64,000 bases of DNA from Candidatus Acidiferrum typicum (lineage in GTDB: Bacteria > Acidobacteriota > Terriglobia > Acidiferrales > UBA7541): NCBI GenBank assembly GCA_025463055.1, contig JAOAPV010000027.1:42397-106396 (forward strand). The letters run 5' to 3'. A program made the position numbers and the translations under genes. Positions 9,501 through 18,277 of this stretch are shown one piece after another (the first letter of the stretch is position 1; each line of letters starts with the position of its first letter). The notes beneath the pieces were generated by a model that searched no databases, had not been told where the DNA came from, and was given only the letters and a program-made list of their open reading frames with translations.

Positions 9501-10134
9501 CCGCCCGCACCGTTTAGTGGTCAGCTATCGCTACGATTTGCCCGTCTTCTCAAAGGCGGACGGCTGGAAGCGCGCTGTTCTGGCCGATTGGGCGATTAGC
9601 GGCATAACCATTTTTCAATCCGGAACTCCGTTCTCCGTCACCGATTCCGCTGCGGGCACAGCGTTTCTCGGCCCCGGCCTGACACCCGCTACCTTGGGAG
9701 CACAATTGGCTGGCTCCTCCATCGCTGCCGGCGTGACCGGCGGAAGCACCCACGACCGCGTGAACAATGGCTACTTGAATCCCGGCAATTTCACCACCGC
9801 GCCCTTAGTACCGGCATCCCAGGGTGGTGATGGCACCGTGACCTTCTTCGGCAATCTCGGCCGTAACATCTATCGAGGACCATTCCAGCAGAATTGGGAT
9901 TTTGCGCTGATCAAGAACATTAAAATCACCGAGCGGCAACAGCTTCGCTTTACTGCCGACTTCTTCAACATCTGGAACCATGCCAATTTCGCAAATCCGT
10001 CCATCAATGACGTTGAAACAATCACTCACGACCCCATCACCGGTGCGGCCACCAATGCAGGGCCTTTCGGAAAAATCTTCTCAACCGTAGGTACGCCGCG
10101 CCTGATCCAGTTCTCCCTGCGCTACGCCTTTTAA
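6526..10134 (+). CDS. TonB-dependent receptor with carboxypeptidase-regulatory-like domain (Oar-like)
   Basis: 1202 aa. Signal peptide 1-25 (cut near AYG). A carboxypeptidase-regulatory-like Ig fold follows (about 30-115: GAIAGAVVDTSGASISGAEI, and DGEFVATLLPPGTYDV). A plug-like domain contains RELPLATQNYQQLL and VIVNGQREDNNNYLIEGI. The rest is a long outer-membrane beta-barrel ending in Phe (FSLRYAF), the usual assembly signal. Acidobacteria encode many such receptors for uptake of large or scarce nutrients; the ligand cannot be inferred. Start supported by RBS GGGGTGATGAG. A single gene, followed by a hairpin. Confidence 0.9.
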   Translation: MREVYKILGAMLLLAALLLGSRAYGQGGATGAIAGAVVDTSGASISGAEIQIISASTESTVRKLSTNADGEFVATLLPPGTYDVIVNKSGFGEAKAQAIEVRVTETTRVTISLKPGGVSETVQISAQVTSVETSNATTGESIGGSTIRELPLATQNYQQLLSLSAGTQSELNASAQLGRGNARVIVNGQREDNNNYLIEGISATDYNVAQGTNVPLPNPDVIQEFKVQTSLYDASQGRNGGGNVNAILKSGTKQFHGDVYEFFRNDVLNANEFFLNAAGQKRPSVKQNIFGGSVGGPVVNEKFGFFFVNYQGTRQRSALSPGTQINNPAFPSLPTDRSAASIAAALSTANFPITAANIDPVALALLQFKSNQFGDPNGFLIPSVGTPNMDPAKTQGYATAPFIATKPGKYTDDQFTTNWDREFAGGRDKVSARFFFSDAESFLPFGAGGLQASLGGTLASSISATDLNFPYDLPVAARFFTVSETHLFSPTLVNDFRFGYVRINNSLLNVPPVTATDLGINRPTNNVTSSIYKFTLGSSGFQIGPTPPADQFQTQNNYNFVDTVSWVKGEHVLRFGGEFTRVSLDKLFPQVFNGQLFFVNTPGAATDFQKLLVGAPDFSFGGGGVFNHQYRTNDFGVFGQDDWRVRRNLTLNLGLRVEVNGGFHDNKCHIGNLDETLANTGKYPFIYGSCVKGLNIAGLSPTGSDTTYNNNYTTGLAPRLGFAYDLGGHQTTTIRGGYGIYFAREDVGTVDQLSFQAPFLPVAFSGGPAGSLSNFFLTAPNALPKGGVLDPNFVPCLGVFNGFVNNDPNNFPNYSCASGSPGVVPSQFLFGLTVPRHFVAPNTQQWNLTFQRALGRQWVLEVGYIGTHAVHLRETRTSIQARLASPSNPIVLTDTAGNQFTITTNTTSNGPARSNNAGINGYNGFQLFADDAYSHYHSLQTTLSRRWGAGYFQAAYTFSKSTDATSSGNTALNTAFNDESTLNGSRGLSDFDRPHRLVVSYRYDLPVFSKADGWKRAVLADWAISGITIFQSGTPFSVTDSAAGTAFLGPGLTPATLGAQLAGSSIAAGVTGGSTHDRVNNGYLNPGNFTTAPLVPASQGGDGTVTFFGNLGRNIYRGPFQQNWDFALIKNIKITERQQLRFTADFFNIWNHANFANPSINDVETITHDPITGAATNAGPFGKIFSTVGTPRLIQFSLRYAF

Positions 10135-10146
10135 CAGCGACCTATG

Positions 10147-10172
10147 GGGGTGTCGTCCTGACACGACACCCC
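10147..10172 (+). terminator. Strong hairpin after the TonB receptor gene
   Basis: A perfect 10-bp stem (GGGGTGTCGT at 10147-10156 with ACGACACCCC at 10163-10172) and a 6-base loop, 12 bases after the stop. No T tract follows, so it may act in Rho-dependent termination or 3'-end protection. Confidence 0.5.
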
Positions 10173-10459
10173 TGCTGGCTGCAAATCTTACATTGAGACT
10201 AAAATTACTGTTGCAATAACTCGGGATCTGTACTGTGCTCCGTCATGTCAGCCACACAAAGCCTCGTAAGCTCTTTCCTTCTTATCACATCCCTGCAACC
10301 CAATTGTTTTGATGAACTTACGCACTCTTTTGCGCAACGGGGCGCCGCTATTCCCTTTGTTATCAGGTCTTTCCGCACTCTTTCTATCGCAACAGGGGTG
10401 GTACCCCCTCCCTCAAATCGCGAGGCCGCCTCACATCTGATAGGATTCTGAATTCGACC
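10173..10459. other. Intergenic stretch, no gene seen
   Basis: About 290 bp between the receptor hairpin and the aminotransferase. The short ORFs on either strand lack ribosome sites and family resemblance. A small GGGG-TGGTA-CCCC hairpin lies near 10395-10411. No convincing promoter was found. Confidence 0.5.
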
Positions 10460-11656
10460 ATGGCACAAATCGCATCACGCATAGCAGAACTCAACGGCGA
10501 GGGTGCCCTCTCCGTCTTTGCCCGCGCCAAAGAATTGGAAAAGCAAGGCCGCTCCATTATCCATCTCGAGCTCGGCGAGCCCGATTTTCATCCTGCCGCA
10601 CCCGTAGTCGATGCCTTGCGCAGCGCTGTGGCCGCGGGCCGCGACCGCTACGTCTCGCCGCGCGGCATTCCCGCCCTGCGCGAAGCCGTCGCCGGTTACC
10701 TGCAGCGCACGCGCGCGGTGCACGCCGCTCCCGAGCAGGTCTTAATCGCGCCGGGCTGCAAGATGGCGCTCTCGCTCGCGATGATGGCCCTCATCGAGCC
10801 TGGCGACGAAGTCCTCTATCCCGATCCGGGATTTCCTATCTATCCCTCGTTTGTGCGTGGCCTCGGCGCCAAAGCCATTCCATTTTTCCTCGAAGAGAAA
10901 AATCAGTTTCAGCCCGACCTTCGCGAGATCGCTGCAAAAATTTCGCCGCGTACCAAAGTCCTGATTTTCAATTCCCCAAATAATCCCACCGGAACCGTTT
11001 TCTCCGACGCAACCCTCAAGCAAATTGCAGAGCTTGCCCCCAGGCACGACCTCTGGATCATTGCCGACGAAATCTACGCGCGCATCCTTTTCGCCGGCAC
11101 CTACAAATCCATCTGGTCGCTCCCCGGAATGGCCGAGCGCACCGTCATCATTGACGGCTTCTCCAAAAGCTTCGCGATGACCGGATGGCGCCTGGGCTAC
11201 GCCGTCGCGCCGCAGCGTGTGATCGACGCCATGGACCTGCTCGTCCTGAACACCTTCACGTGCGCAGCCGAATTCACGCAGGTCGCCGCAATCGAAGCGC
11301 TGCGTGACTCCACAGACGCAGTGGACGCCATGGTTGCGGAGTATCGCAAGCGCCGTGAGCTGTTCGTCGCCGGACTGAATCGTATTCCCGGCTTCTGCTG
11401 CCATTCCCCCGAAGGCGCCTTCTACGCCTGGGTCAACATTGAAGACACTGGCGTACCAGCGCAGGAGCTAGCCTCAATCCTGCTCGAAGAAGCCGGTGTC
11501 GCCGCAATCGCAGGAGCAGCGTTCGGCACCGCCGGCAAAAACTACCTCCGCTTTTCGCTAGTAAGCGCCCGCAAACTACTCGAAGAAGCCCTGGAACGCA
11601 TCGAGCGAGTATCCGCGCGTTGGCGTAGTGGCATTGTCGCGGCGCGGACGTTGTAG
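10460..11656 (+). CDS. Pyridoxal-phosphate aminotransferase, class I/II
   Basis: 398 aa, fold-type I aminotransferase of the aspartate/aromatic group. The PLP lysine is Lys236 in GFSKSFAMTGWRLGY. The cofactor-binding NNPTG (174-178) and ADEIY (202-206) are intact, as is the C-terminal substrate Arg in NYLRFSLV. The N-terminus IIHLELGEPDFHPA is the usual AspC-like beta strand. Length is normal. It probably moves amino groups between an amino acid and 2-oxoglutarate; the amino acid cannot be told from sequence. It is not obviously co-transcribed with the downstream amidohydrolase, since a repeat hairpin lies between them. Confidence 0.9.
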   Translation: MAQIASRIAELNGEGALSVFARAKELEKQGRSIIHLELGEPDFHPAAPVVDALRSAVAAGRDRYVSPRGIPALREAVAGYLQRTRAVHAAPEQVLIAPGCKMALSLAMMALIEPGDEVLYPDPGFPIYPSFVRGLGAKAIPFFLEEKNQFQPDLREIAAKISPRTKVLIFNSPNNPTGTVFSDATLKQIAELAPRHDLWIIADEIYARILFAGTYKSIWSLPGMAERTVIIDGFSKSFAMTGWRLGYAVAPQRVIDAMDLLVLNTFTCAAEFTQVAAIEALRDSTDAVDAMVAEYRKRRELFVAGLNRIPGFCCHSPEGAFYAWVNIEDTGVPAQELASILLEEAGVAAIAGAAFGTAGKNYLRFSLVSARKLLEEALERIERVSARWRSGIVAARTL

Positions 11657-11707
11657 GGGCGTGCTTTAGCGCGTCCCACCTGTAGTGGCCGGGCTTTAGG
11701 CCAGGCC
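11648..11707 (+). repeat. REP-like hairpin repeat, copy 1 plus a diverged neighbour
   Basis: Bases 11648-11678 match 21943-21973 at 30 of 31 positions. The core folds as a 9-bp stem (GGGGCGTGC, loop TTTA, GCGCGTCCC, with two G-U pairs). A second, diverged unit follows at once (TGTAGTGGCCGGGCTTTAGG, 11681-11700). The first unit overlaps the last codons of the aminotransferase gene. Confidence 0.7.
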
Positions 11708-11740
11708 AGCAACTCGCGCCATCAGATTCAGGAGCGTGGA

Positions 11741-13078
11741 ATGACCAGAATTATTCGGATAGGGTTCGTCTTCGTTGCCGTTCTCGCCACGGGGACTTCG
11801 GCGCGCGCGCAAGCGAAGCCTCTGGCCTCCCCGCAAGACGTCCAGAAAATCTACGACAAGCTTTTGCCCCAAATCGACCGCATCCCGATCTACGACAATC
11901 ATTCGCACGCCACATTCCCCGACGACTCCGACATGGACGCGCAAGCCGCTCCTCCCGATGAAAGCTCTGTCCTACGCCTGCGTGACACGAATCCCGAATT
12001 CATCGCCGCAGCGAAGTCGCTCTTCGGCTACCCATACGATGATTTTCAACCGGAACATGCCAAGTGGCTGGTCGAAAAAGAAAAGGCCGCGGAAAAAGAC
12101 GGTGGCACCGCGTATTGGAACAGCATCCTGGACAAACTCAATATCGAAACGTGCCTCGCAAATCGCGTTGCCATGGCGCCCTATCTCGATCCCAAGCGCT
12201 TCCACTGGGTTTTCTTCGTCGATTCATTTCTCTTTCCCTTTAACAATCGCGACCAAACCGGCAAGAATCCGGACATGGGCGTATACATTCCTCTGCAAGA
12301 AAAAGTTCTGCATCGCTACATGCAGCAGGAAAATGTAACCGGCCTCCCCGCCGACCTCGCAGGCTACGAAGCCTTCGTACGCCAAACCGTCGCCAATAAT
12401 CAGAAAAAAGGCGGCGTCGCCATGAAGTTTGAGGCCGCCTATTTCCGCACGCTCTATTTCGGCGATCCGCCTCGCGAGAAAGCGGAGGCCATTTACGCGA
12501 AGTATCACGCGGGCGGCGTTCCCTCGAACGATGACTACCGCACATTTCAGGATTACGTCTTTCGCGTCCTGATTGATCAGGCCAGCAAGCTCAATCTCCC
12601 CGCGCATTTTCATAGCGCAGTAGGCATCGGCGACTACTTCAGCCTGCGCAACGGCAACCCTCTCAATCTCGAAAATGTCTTGCGCGACCCACGCTACGCC
12701 AAAAACAAATTCGTTTTGATCCACGGTGGGTATCCGTACACGCTCGAAATGATCTGGCTCACCGCGGCCAAGAACGTCTACACGGATTCTTCTCTCGTGG
12801 GTTACTACGTCTATCCCTCCGAGCTGAAAAACATTCTGAAGCAGTGGATCTCGCTCTATCCTGAGCGCATAATGTTCGGCTCCGACGCGTTCCCGTTCAG
12901 CGATGCCTTGGGCGCGGAGGAAACTTTCTGGCTCGCCGCGCGTTCGGCGCGCACCGCCATCGCCGCCGCTTTGGCCGAACTCGTCGCCGAAGGCGCATTC
13001 ACCGAAGAAAAAGCACTCGAGTTCGCGCGCATGTATCTGCACGACAATGCCGCGCACCTCTATGGAGAAACCAAATGA
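11741..13078 (+). CDS. Exported amidohydrolase-superfamily protein
   Basis: 445 aa with a Sec signal peptide (1-23, cut near ARA). The mature protein resembles the amidohydrolase-2 group: YDNHSH supplies the metal-binding HxH (His54, His56), a further His is in LPAHFHSA, HGGYPY follows, and the late Asp is in MFGSDAFPF. These enzymes hydrolyse or decarboxylate small molecules in a TIM barrel with one or two metals. RBS AGGAG. The stop overlaps the start of the cupin gene (ATGA at 13075-13078), so the two probably act together. A periplasmic location is inferred from the signal. Substrate unknown. Confidence 0.8.
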   Translation: MTRIIRIGFVFVAVLATGTSARAQAKPLASPQDVQKIYDKLLPQIDRIPIYDNHSHATFPDDSDMDAQAAPPDESSVLRLRDTNPEFIAAAKSLFGYPYDDFQPEHAKWLVEKEKAAEKDGGTAYWNSILDKLNIETCLANRVAMAPYLDPKRFHWVFFVDSFLFPFNNRDQTGKNPDMGVYIPLQEKVLHRYMQQENVTGLPADLAGYEAFVRQTVANNQKKGGVAMKFEAAYFRTLYFGDPPREKAEAIYAKYHAGGVPSNDDYRTFQDYVFRVLIDQASKLNLPAHFHSAVGIGDYFSLRNGNPLNLENVLRDPRYAKNKFVLIHGGYPYTLEMIWLTAAKNVYTDSSLVGYYVYPSELKNILKQWISLYPERIMFGSDAFPFSDALGAEETFWLAARSARTAIAAALAELVAEGAFTEEKALEFARMYLHDNAAHLYGETK

Positions 13079-13446
13079 GCGCAGCAGCAAAAATGAAGTA
13101 CATTCCCTGGAAAACGGTCGAACGCGAAAAACTGAATCCGCTGATCGACCGCGAAATGCTCGTCGGCGACAAAGTGATGCTCGCACGCGTGCTCATGAAA
13201 AAAGGCGCGCACGTTCCTTTGCATCATCACCACAACGAGCAAGTCACCTACATCCTGGAAGGCGCGCTGAAATTTGCGATCGACGGCAAAGAAATCGTAG
13301 TGCGCGCCGGCGAAGTGCTCTGCATCCCCCCGCACATGCCCCACGAAGCCTGGGCACTGGAAGATACAATCGACCTCGACATCTTTGATCCCCCGCGCGA
13401 AGACTGGCTAAACAAAACCGACGATTACCTGCGCGGCGGCCGCTAG
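13075..13446 (+). CDS. Single-domain cupin
   Basis: 123 aa. Cupin motif 1 is present as HHHHNEQVTYILEG (50-63), giving metal-ligand His residues and a Glu. Motif 2 reads RAGEVLCIPPHMPHEAW (78-93), with His90 as the last ligand. No signal peptide is seen. It overlaps the exported amidohydrolase gene by 4 bp. The metal site is intact, so it may be a small dioxygenase, isomerase or sugar-binding cupin; which one cannot be decided. Confidence 0.85.
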   Translation: MSAAAKMKYIPWKTVEREKLNPLIDREMLVGDKVMLARVLMKKGAHVPLHHHHNEQVTYILEGALKFAIDGKEIVVRAGEVLCIPPHMPHEAWALEDTIDLDIFDPPREDWLNKTDDYLRGGR

Positions 13447-13519
13447 CGCCAATAGACGTTCATGGAGCAGGTCGATTCTTGAGCACGAAAAACTCTTGCA
13501 GGCGTTAAATGGAAGATGA

Positions 13520-14356
13520 CTACAGTTGGAGCGGTTTCAGAGGCACTTCTTGCGATGCGACCAGGAGCTGTCCGCCGAACGCGCATTCTGCTGGTCGCCG
13601 GCCCAGCGCCTCTTCCGCGGAAATTCGCGCCAAATCTGGATTATTGTTTTCCAGCGACAGATGCGCCAGCACCAGGAACCGCGCCCGCGCATCGAATCCG
13701 TCCGGATCAGCCAAGAATTCGCTCACCGCATGGTTCGACAAATGCCCGGTCCGGCTAAGCACCCGCTGCTTCACGACCCACGGGTATGGCCCGACTTTCA
13801 GCATGTCCAGATCATGATTCGATTCCAGCACCAGGCAATCCGCGTCGCGCAAATGCACCTTCACCAGCGCCGGCATATATCCCAGGTCCGTGACCAGCGC
13901 CAGCTTCACTCCGTCGGCGCGAAACGTAAATCCGATCGGATCGGCGGCATCATGCGGAATCGCAAACGCATGCACTTCGATATCGCCAATGCAAAACCTT
14001 TGGCCCGCTTGGATTTTTTCCACGCCGCGCAGCCGCTTCCCCAGCGTTTCCGGCAGTGTGCGCTGCAGCGCATCCATGGTCGGCTCGGTCACATACAGCG
14101 GCGCCTTCCACAAGCCCAGCATCTGCGGCAAGCCGTTGCAATGATCGCTATGCTCGTGCGTAATCAGAATGCCGTCGAGCCGGTCAACACTTTGCTCAAC
14201 AGCGGCGAGGCGGGCCAGGGTTTCGCGCTTGCCAAGTCCGGCGTCAATAAGGAGTCGAGTGCTCTCCGTCTCGAGTAAAGTAATATTCCCCGAGCTGCCC
14301 GACGCCAGTATGGACACCCGCAAGCCGATTGCTTTCCCCCAGTACGTATCCAACAA
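13520..14356 (-). CDS. MBL-fold metallo-hydrolase (YycJ/WalJ-like)
   Basis: 278 aa. The beta-lactamase-fold signature HEHSDH (67-72) supplies the zinc ligands, with a later AIPHDA His and a LVLESNHD segment typical of the YycJ/WalJ branch, which includes predicted nucleases and phosphodiesterases. Residues 13-30 (RVSILASGSSGN...) are where most family members begin. A TTG just upstream of that point, behind GGGGGAAAG, is therefore an alternative start about 10 residues in. Convergent on the cupin gene and separate from the M16 peptidase gene upstream. Confidence 0.82.
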   Translation of the reverse strand: MLDTYWGKAIGLRVSILASGSSGNITLLETESTRLLIDAGLGKRETLARLAAVEQSVDRLDGILITHEHSDHCNGLPQMLGLWKAPLYVTEPTMDALQRTLPETLGKRLRGVEKIQAGQRFCIGDIEVHAFAIPHDAADPIGFTFRADGVKLALVTDLGYMPALVKVHLRDADCLVLESNHDLDMLKVGPYPWVVKQRVLSRTGHLSNHAVSEFLADPDGFDARARFLVLAHLSLENNNPDLARISAEEALGRRPAECAFGGQLLVASQEVPLKPLQL

Positions 14357-14456
14357 ATTTTCAGAATCATCGCATCGCGCAACCCCGCCGTCAATGAAAT
14401 AGCGCTGACCTTGCTTAAAGTTTTATGTCTTGGCAGATTTTCGAAGTCAGAGGAAA

Positions 14457-15734
14457 TTAGCAGGCGAGGCGGGAGCGATCTAGCGTGAAACCGTTCAGGG
14501 AGCCGAGCACTGTGACCGCGATCTGCTCGGGCTTGAAGAATTCTTGCGCGAGCGATTGCACGTCTTCGCGCGTCACGGCGCTGATGGACTGCAGAATCTC
14601 GTCCAGCGAGTAGAAGCGCCCAAAGTACAGCTCTTGCCGCGCCAGGTTTGACATTCGCGCGCTCGTAGATTCCAGCGAAAGCATCAGCGAGCCCTTTAGG
14701 TGATTCTTCGCGCGCAGCAGCTCTTCCTCGCTGACCGGCGATTCCTTCAAGTCACGGAATTCCTTCACGATCAAGTCAATTACTTGGCCGACCGTTTCGC
14801 GCGCTGTCCCCGCATACACGGTCATCATTCCCGCGTCCGAATACGGCGTCAGTTCACTGAAAACCGCGTACGCCAGGCCCAATTTCTCGCGAATGTTCTG
14901 GAAGAGGCGCGAAGACATCCCGCCGCCCAGCAAATTATTCATCACTGCGACCGCAAACCGCCCCTTGTGCGCCAGCGGGTACGAAGGCACGCCCATGCAC
15001 ACATGCACCTGCTCAAGATCCCGTTTCGTTTCCAGATGAATCGGCGCCTCGGTGGAAGGCGCAGCGTGCCCTTCAACTTTTCCCGCCGCCGTCAATCCTC
15101 CAAATTCGCGCTGCACCAGCTCCAGGACTTTTTCGTGGGGCACGTTTCCCGCCGCCGTCAGGACAATCCGGTCCGGCGCGAACCACGAATCGAATCGCGT
15201 CCGGAGCGCATCCTTGTTGAATTTACGCACCGTATCCGGAGTCCCCAGAATTGGCCGCCCCAGTGCGTGCCTCGGCCAGAAGCCGCGCGTGAAAATTTCA
15301 TGCAGCAGATATTCAGGATTATCCAGGTCCATCTTGATCTCTTCCAAGACCACCTGGCGTTCTTTCTTCACATCTTCGGAATCGAACTTCGGCCGCAACA
15401 CCAAGTCCGCGATGATGTCGAACGCAATCGGCAAATGTTCGTCCAGAACCTTGGCGTTGAAGCAAATCTGTTCTTTGGAGGTGAACGCGTCCAACATCCC
15501 GCCGATGGAATCCATTTCCCGCGCAATCGCTTCCGCTGAGCGCCGCTCCGTGCCCTTGAAGACCATGTGCTCCATGAAGTGAGCCAGGCCGTTCTCTTCC
15601 TGGACCTCGCGGCGCGAGCCGTTGCGCACCCAAACGCCTACGGAAACCGAGCGCACGTGGGTCATCGTCTCCGTAATGACCACCAGGCCATTGGGCAGAA
15701 CATGCTTGCGGATATCTCGCGGCTCCGTCGTCAT
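14457..15734 (-). CDS. M16 family zinc peptidase (pitrilysin/processing peptidase type)
   Basis: 425 aa. The inverted zinc motif HFMEH (52-56) and the distal block RQVVLEEIKMDLDNPE identify the active N-terminal half of the M16B family. The C-terminal half carries the inactive domain (RTFSK-like motifs absent; LGLAYAVFSELTPYSDAGM present). Many bacteria carry one such ~420-aa protein, related to mitochondrial processing peptidase beta. No signal peptide is seen, so it is probably cytoplasmic. It appears to be monocistronic. Confidence 0.9.
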   Translation of the reverse strand: MTTEPRDIRKHVLPNGLVVITETMTHVRSVSVGVWVRNGSRREVQEENGLAHFMEHMVFKGTERRSAEAIAREMDSIGGMLDAFTSKEQICFNAKVLDEHLPIAFDIIADLVLRPKFDSEDVKKERQVVLEEIKMDLDNPEYLLHEIFTRGFWPRHALGRPILGTPDTVRKFNKDALRTRFDSWFAPDRIVLTAAGNVPHEKVLELVQREFGGLTAAGKVEGHAAPSTEAPIHLETKRDLEQVHVCMGVPSYPLAHKGRFAVAVMNNLLGGGMSSRLFQNIREKLGLAYAVFSELTPYSDAGMMTVYAGTARETVGQVIDLIVKEFRDLKESPVSEEELLRAKNHLKGSLMLSLESTSARMSNLARQELYFGRFYSLDEILQSISAVTREDVQSLAQEFFKPEQIAVTVLGSLNGFTLDRSRLAC

Positions 15735-15946
15735 GATGGAATTGTGACATACGGAGGAGTAAAGAGGAAATCAGGGGAAAATAGGGCGGCAACTCACGTG
15801 TTTACTTGGAGTTGCGGAGAAAGCGAACAGGAATCCCCTTAGAGCTCAGCGGAAAATTGAAAATGGAAAGGCGCGAACTCGCTAACGGCTTTCGACGAAA
15901 GAACTTATGGTTTACCGCCCCAGTTACAATCGTGCGGCAAAGACGA

Positions 15947-16549
15947 TTAGAGCAGCTTCTCCGCAGGGTTGAGCTTTCCGTATTCGCTGGTGTAATGCAG
16001 CGGCACATCCGCGTACGTGCCCTTCTCGCGCTGGTAAATCTCGCAAGTGTCAAACGGCTTCGAATACACGTGGATGCTCACCGCGCGCTGGCTGAATTCC
16101 ACTAAATTCAGCACCTGGTGCACCGGCTCCAGCGGATTCACGTATGCAGGGTGTGTCGCATCCATATCGTACGTGTCGGTAGGAACGATGTGGCACGTGC
16201 CGCAGTTCGCGTCGCGCTCCTCAACTCGAAAATTCTGCACGCGCAGCCGCCCGATCGGTGCGGACATCCAGCAATTCTGGTCGCGATGGTTGTGAATGCG
16301 GCTGAATTGGCCAATCTCCCAGCAAATCGTCATGCACTCGAACACATCATTCTTGAAAATCAGATTCCGCGTGTAATTTCCTTTGGAGAAGAAAAGATAT
16401 TTCTCCAGTGTCTCCGGCCGCACCGCATGTTGCAGGATGTAGTCCTGCACCCCTTGCAGTGTGAACTCACGTTCGCGTATGGCTGCCAATCCCGCAACCC
16501 ACTCACCGATGGGCAGTTGCTCTGTCGCGATTTTCACTTGTTTGGGCAT
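15947..16549 (-). CDS. Cysteine dioxygenase type I
   Basis: 200 aa from ATG 16549 (GAGG 7 bases upstream); an in-frame start at 16609 adds 20 unrelated residues and is not preferred. CDO oxidises L-cysteine to cysteine sulfinate with non-haem iron. The 3-His site is visible: His86, His88 (HNH) and His144 (PVHQV). Arg61 (YTRN) would bind the substrate carboxylate. Cys93 and Tyr162 (HVYSKPFD) correspond to the Cys-Tyr cofactor pair of mammalian CDO; many bacterial CDOs have Gly in place of the Cys. The gene stands alone. Confidence 0.9.
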   Translation of the reverse strand: MPKQVKIATEQLPIGEWVAGLAAIREREFTLQGVQDYILQHAVRPETLEKYLFFSKGNYTRNLIFKNDVFECMTICWEIGQFSRIHNHRDQNCWMSAPIGRLRVQNFRVEERDANCGTCHIVPTDTYDMDATHPAYVNPLEPVHQVLNLVEFSQRAVSIHVYSKPFDTCEIYQREKGTYADVPLHYTSEYGKLNPAEKLL

Positions 16550-16666
16550 TTCGTAAGCCTCAGGCGTTTCGAAGCTGGACTTTCGCCAAATTATACCGCG
16601 CGGCGGCAAAGAAGTAGAGATGCTGGATTAAATTCCGGGGGCGGGAGTATAACTTGTTGTTAAGAA

Positions 16667-17098
16667 ATGAAGATGAGCGCGAATGACCCTTACGACCTGC
16701 AACGCTTTGTACAGGCACAGAGCAGCTGCTTCGAGAGAGTATGCAGTGAATTGCGTGAAGGTCAGAAACAAAGTCACTGGATGTGGTTCGTTTTTCCGCA
16801 GTTAAGAGGCCTGGGAAGCAGTCCACTGGCCGTGAGATATGCGATCTCATCACGAGAGGAAGCTCAGGCTTATCTAAAGAATTCCATTCTTGGGCCTCGA
16901 CTAACACACTGCACTGAGTTGGTTTTGACCGTGGAGGCGCGTTCGGTCAAGCAGATATTTGGGAGCCCTGATGATCTGAAGTTTCGCTCTTCGATGACCT
17001 TGTTTGCGAACGTTACCTCCGAAAATATGGTGTTCAAAGATGCCCTCCAGAAGTATTTTGCCGGAGAGCCTGATCATCTGACGATTGACCGGATGTAA
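16667..17098 (+). CDS. DUF1810 family protein
   Basis: 143 aa. The opening DPYDLQRFVQAQ, the central SHWMWFVFPQLRGLG and the PDDLKFRSSMTLF segment are hallmarks of the DUF1810 family, small cytoplasmic proteins of unknown biochemistry. Length is typical. Two ATGs lie two codons apart (16667, 16673), and the start is ambiguous between them. It is the first gene on the + strand after the cysteine dioxygenase, with 68 bp before rlmN; co-transcription is possible. Confidence 0.88.
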   Translation: MKMSANDPYDLQRFVQAQSSCFERVCSELREGQKQSHWMWFVFPQLRGLGSSPLAVRYAISSREEAQAYLKNSILGPRLTHCTELVLTVEARSVKQIFGSPDDLKFRSSMTLFANVTSENMVFKDALQKYFAGEPDHLTIDRM

Positions 17099-17166
17099 TC
17101 GGGCCGAGTCCTCAGTGCGCGAATATCTGGTGCGCTTCGTGAAATAATGGACTAGTAAGGACGGCC

Positions 17167-18258
17167 ATGGAGCTTCTAGGCAAATCCAAGAATGAGCTGC
17201 GCGATTTCTGCATATCGCTCGGCGAGCCCGCCTACCGCGGCGGCCAGATCTACCATGCATTGTATGTCGGGCGGAAATCTTCGGTCCGCGAAATCAGCAA
17301 TCTTCCTGCGTCCCTGCGCGAGCGCCTTCCCGCTGAAGCCACGATTACGTGGCCGACCGTGCGCCAGACCTACGCCTCGCAAGACGGCTCGGTTCGTTAC
17401 CTGCTAGGGCTACCGGATTCGGGAGCGGATGCAAAAAGAAAATCGGGACCCGCGTCAGTGGAAGTGGTGTTTATGCCCAGCACCGGGCGCCAAACGATCT
17501 GCATCTCCACGCAAGCCGGTTGCGCCGTCGACTGCCAATTTTGCCTGACCGCGCAGCTCGGACTGATCCGCAATCTCACGCCCGGGGAAATTCTCGCGCA
17601 AGTTCTGCTCCCGCTCGAGCTGCACAAAGCTCAACTCGCGCCGCAAACTAATCTCGTCCTCATGGGCCAAGGCGAACCGCTACTCAACTTCGATGCTGTA
17701 ATGGCAGCGCTGCGCATCATCCTCGATCCGGAAGCCCTCGCTATCTCCCCGAAGCATGTCACCCTTTCGACCAGCGGCATCATTCCCGGCATCGAGCGGC
17801 TCGCCCAAGAGAAAATTCGCCCGAAGCTCGCCATCTCGCTCAACGCCTCGAACGACGAGCAGCGCGACTCGATCATGCCCATCAATCGCAAATATCCGCT
17901 CGCCGCTCTGCTGGCAGCGTGCCAAAAGTATCCGCTTCGTCCCTGGGAGCACCTCACGTTCGAATACGTGATGCTCGGCGGCGTGAACGATTCCGCGGAA
18001 GACGCTCGTCGCGTCGTACGCCTGCTGGCCAATCTGAAGTCTGTAAAGGTAAACCTGATTCCGTGGAATCCCGGCGAACTCCCGTATCACGAGTCTTCAC
18101 CGGAATCGATCGAAGCGTTCCGCAAAATTCTTGTCGATCGGGGCGTTCCCGCTTTCGTCCGCTATTCCCGGGGGCGCGACGTAATGGCTGCGTGCGGCCA
18201 ACTGGCTCTGCTAAATATCGCTCCGGTAAACGCCAACGGCGCGGCGACACAACATTAA
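17167..18258 (+). CDS. rlmN: 23S rRNA (adenine-2503-C2)-methyltransferase
   Basis: 363 aa radical-SAM enzyme that methylates A2503 of 23S rRNA and A37 of some tRNAs. The cluster motif is Cys119-x3-Cys123-x2-Cys126 in QAGCAVDCQFC. The C-terminal catalytic Cys that carries the methyl group is in VMAACGQL, near residue 351. GQGEPLLNFDAV and LSTSGIIPGI match the family. RBS AAGGA sits 7 bases before the ATG. Length is normal. Confidence 0.95.
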   Translation: MELLGKSKNELRDFCISLGEPAYRGGQIYHALYVGRKSSVREISNLPASLRERLPAEATITWPTVRQTYASQDGSVRYLLGLPDSGADAKRKSGPASVEVVFMPSTGRQTICISTQAGCAVDCQFCLTAQLGLIRNLTPGEILAQVLLPLELHKAQLAPQTNLVLMGQGEPLLNFDAVMAALRIILDPEALAISPKHVTLSTSGIIPGIERLAQEKIRPKLAISLNASNDEQRDSIMPINRKYPLAALLAACQKYPLRPWEHLTFEYVMLGGVNDSAEDARRVVRLLANLKSVKVNLIPWNPGELPYHESSPESIEAFRKILVDRGVPAFVRYSRGRDVMAACGQLALLNIAPVNANGAATQH

Positions 18259-18277
18259 TCCGCCATACGACTCCAAT

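Noticed and set aside
10245..10451. Short + strand frame in the gap before the aminotransferase
   Set aside because: No ribosome site, no composition like its neighbours, no recognisable motif.
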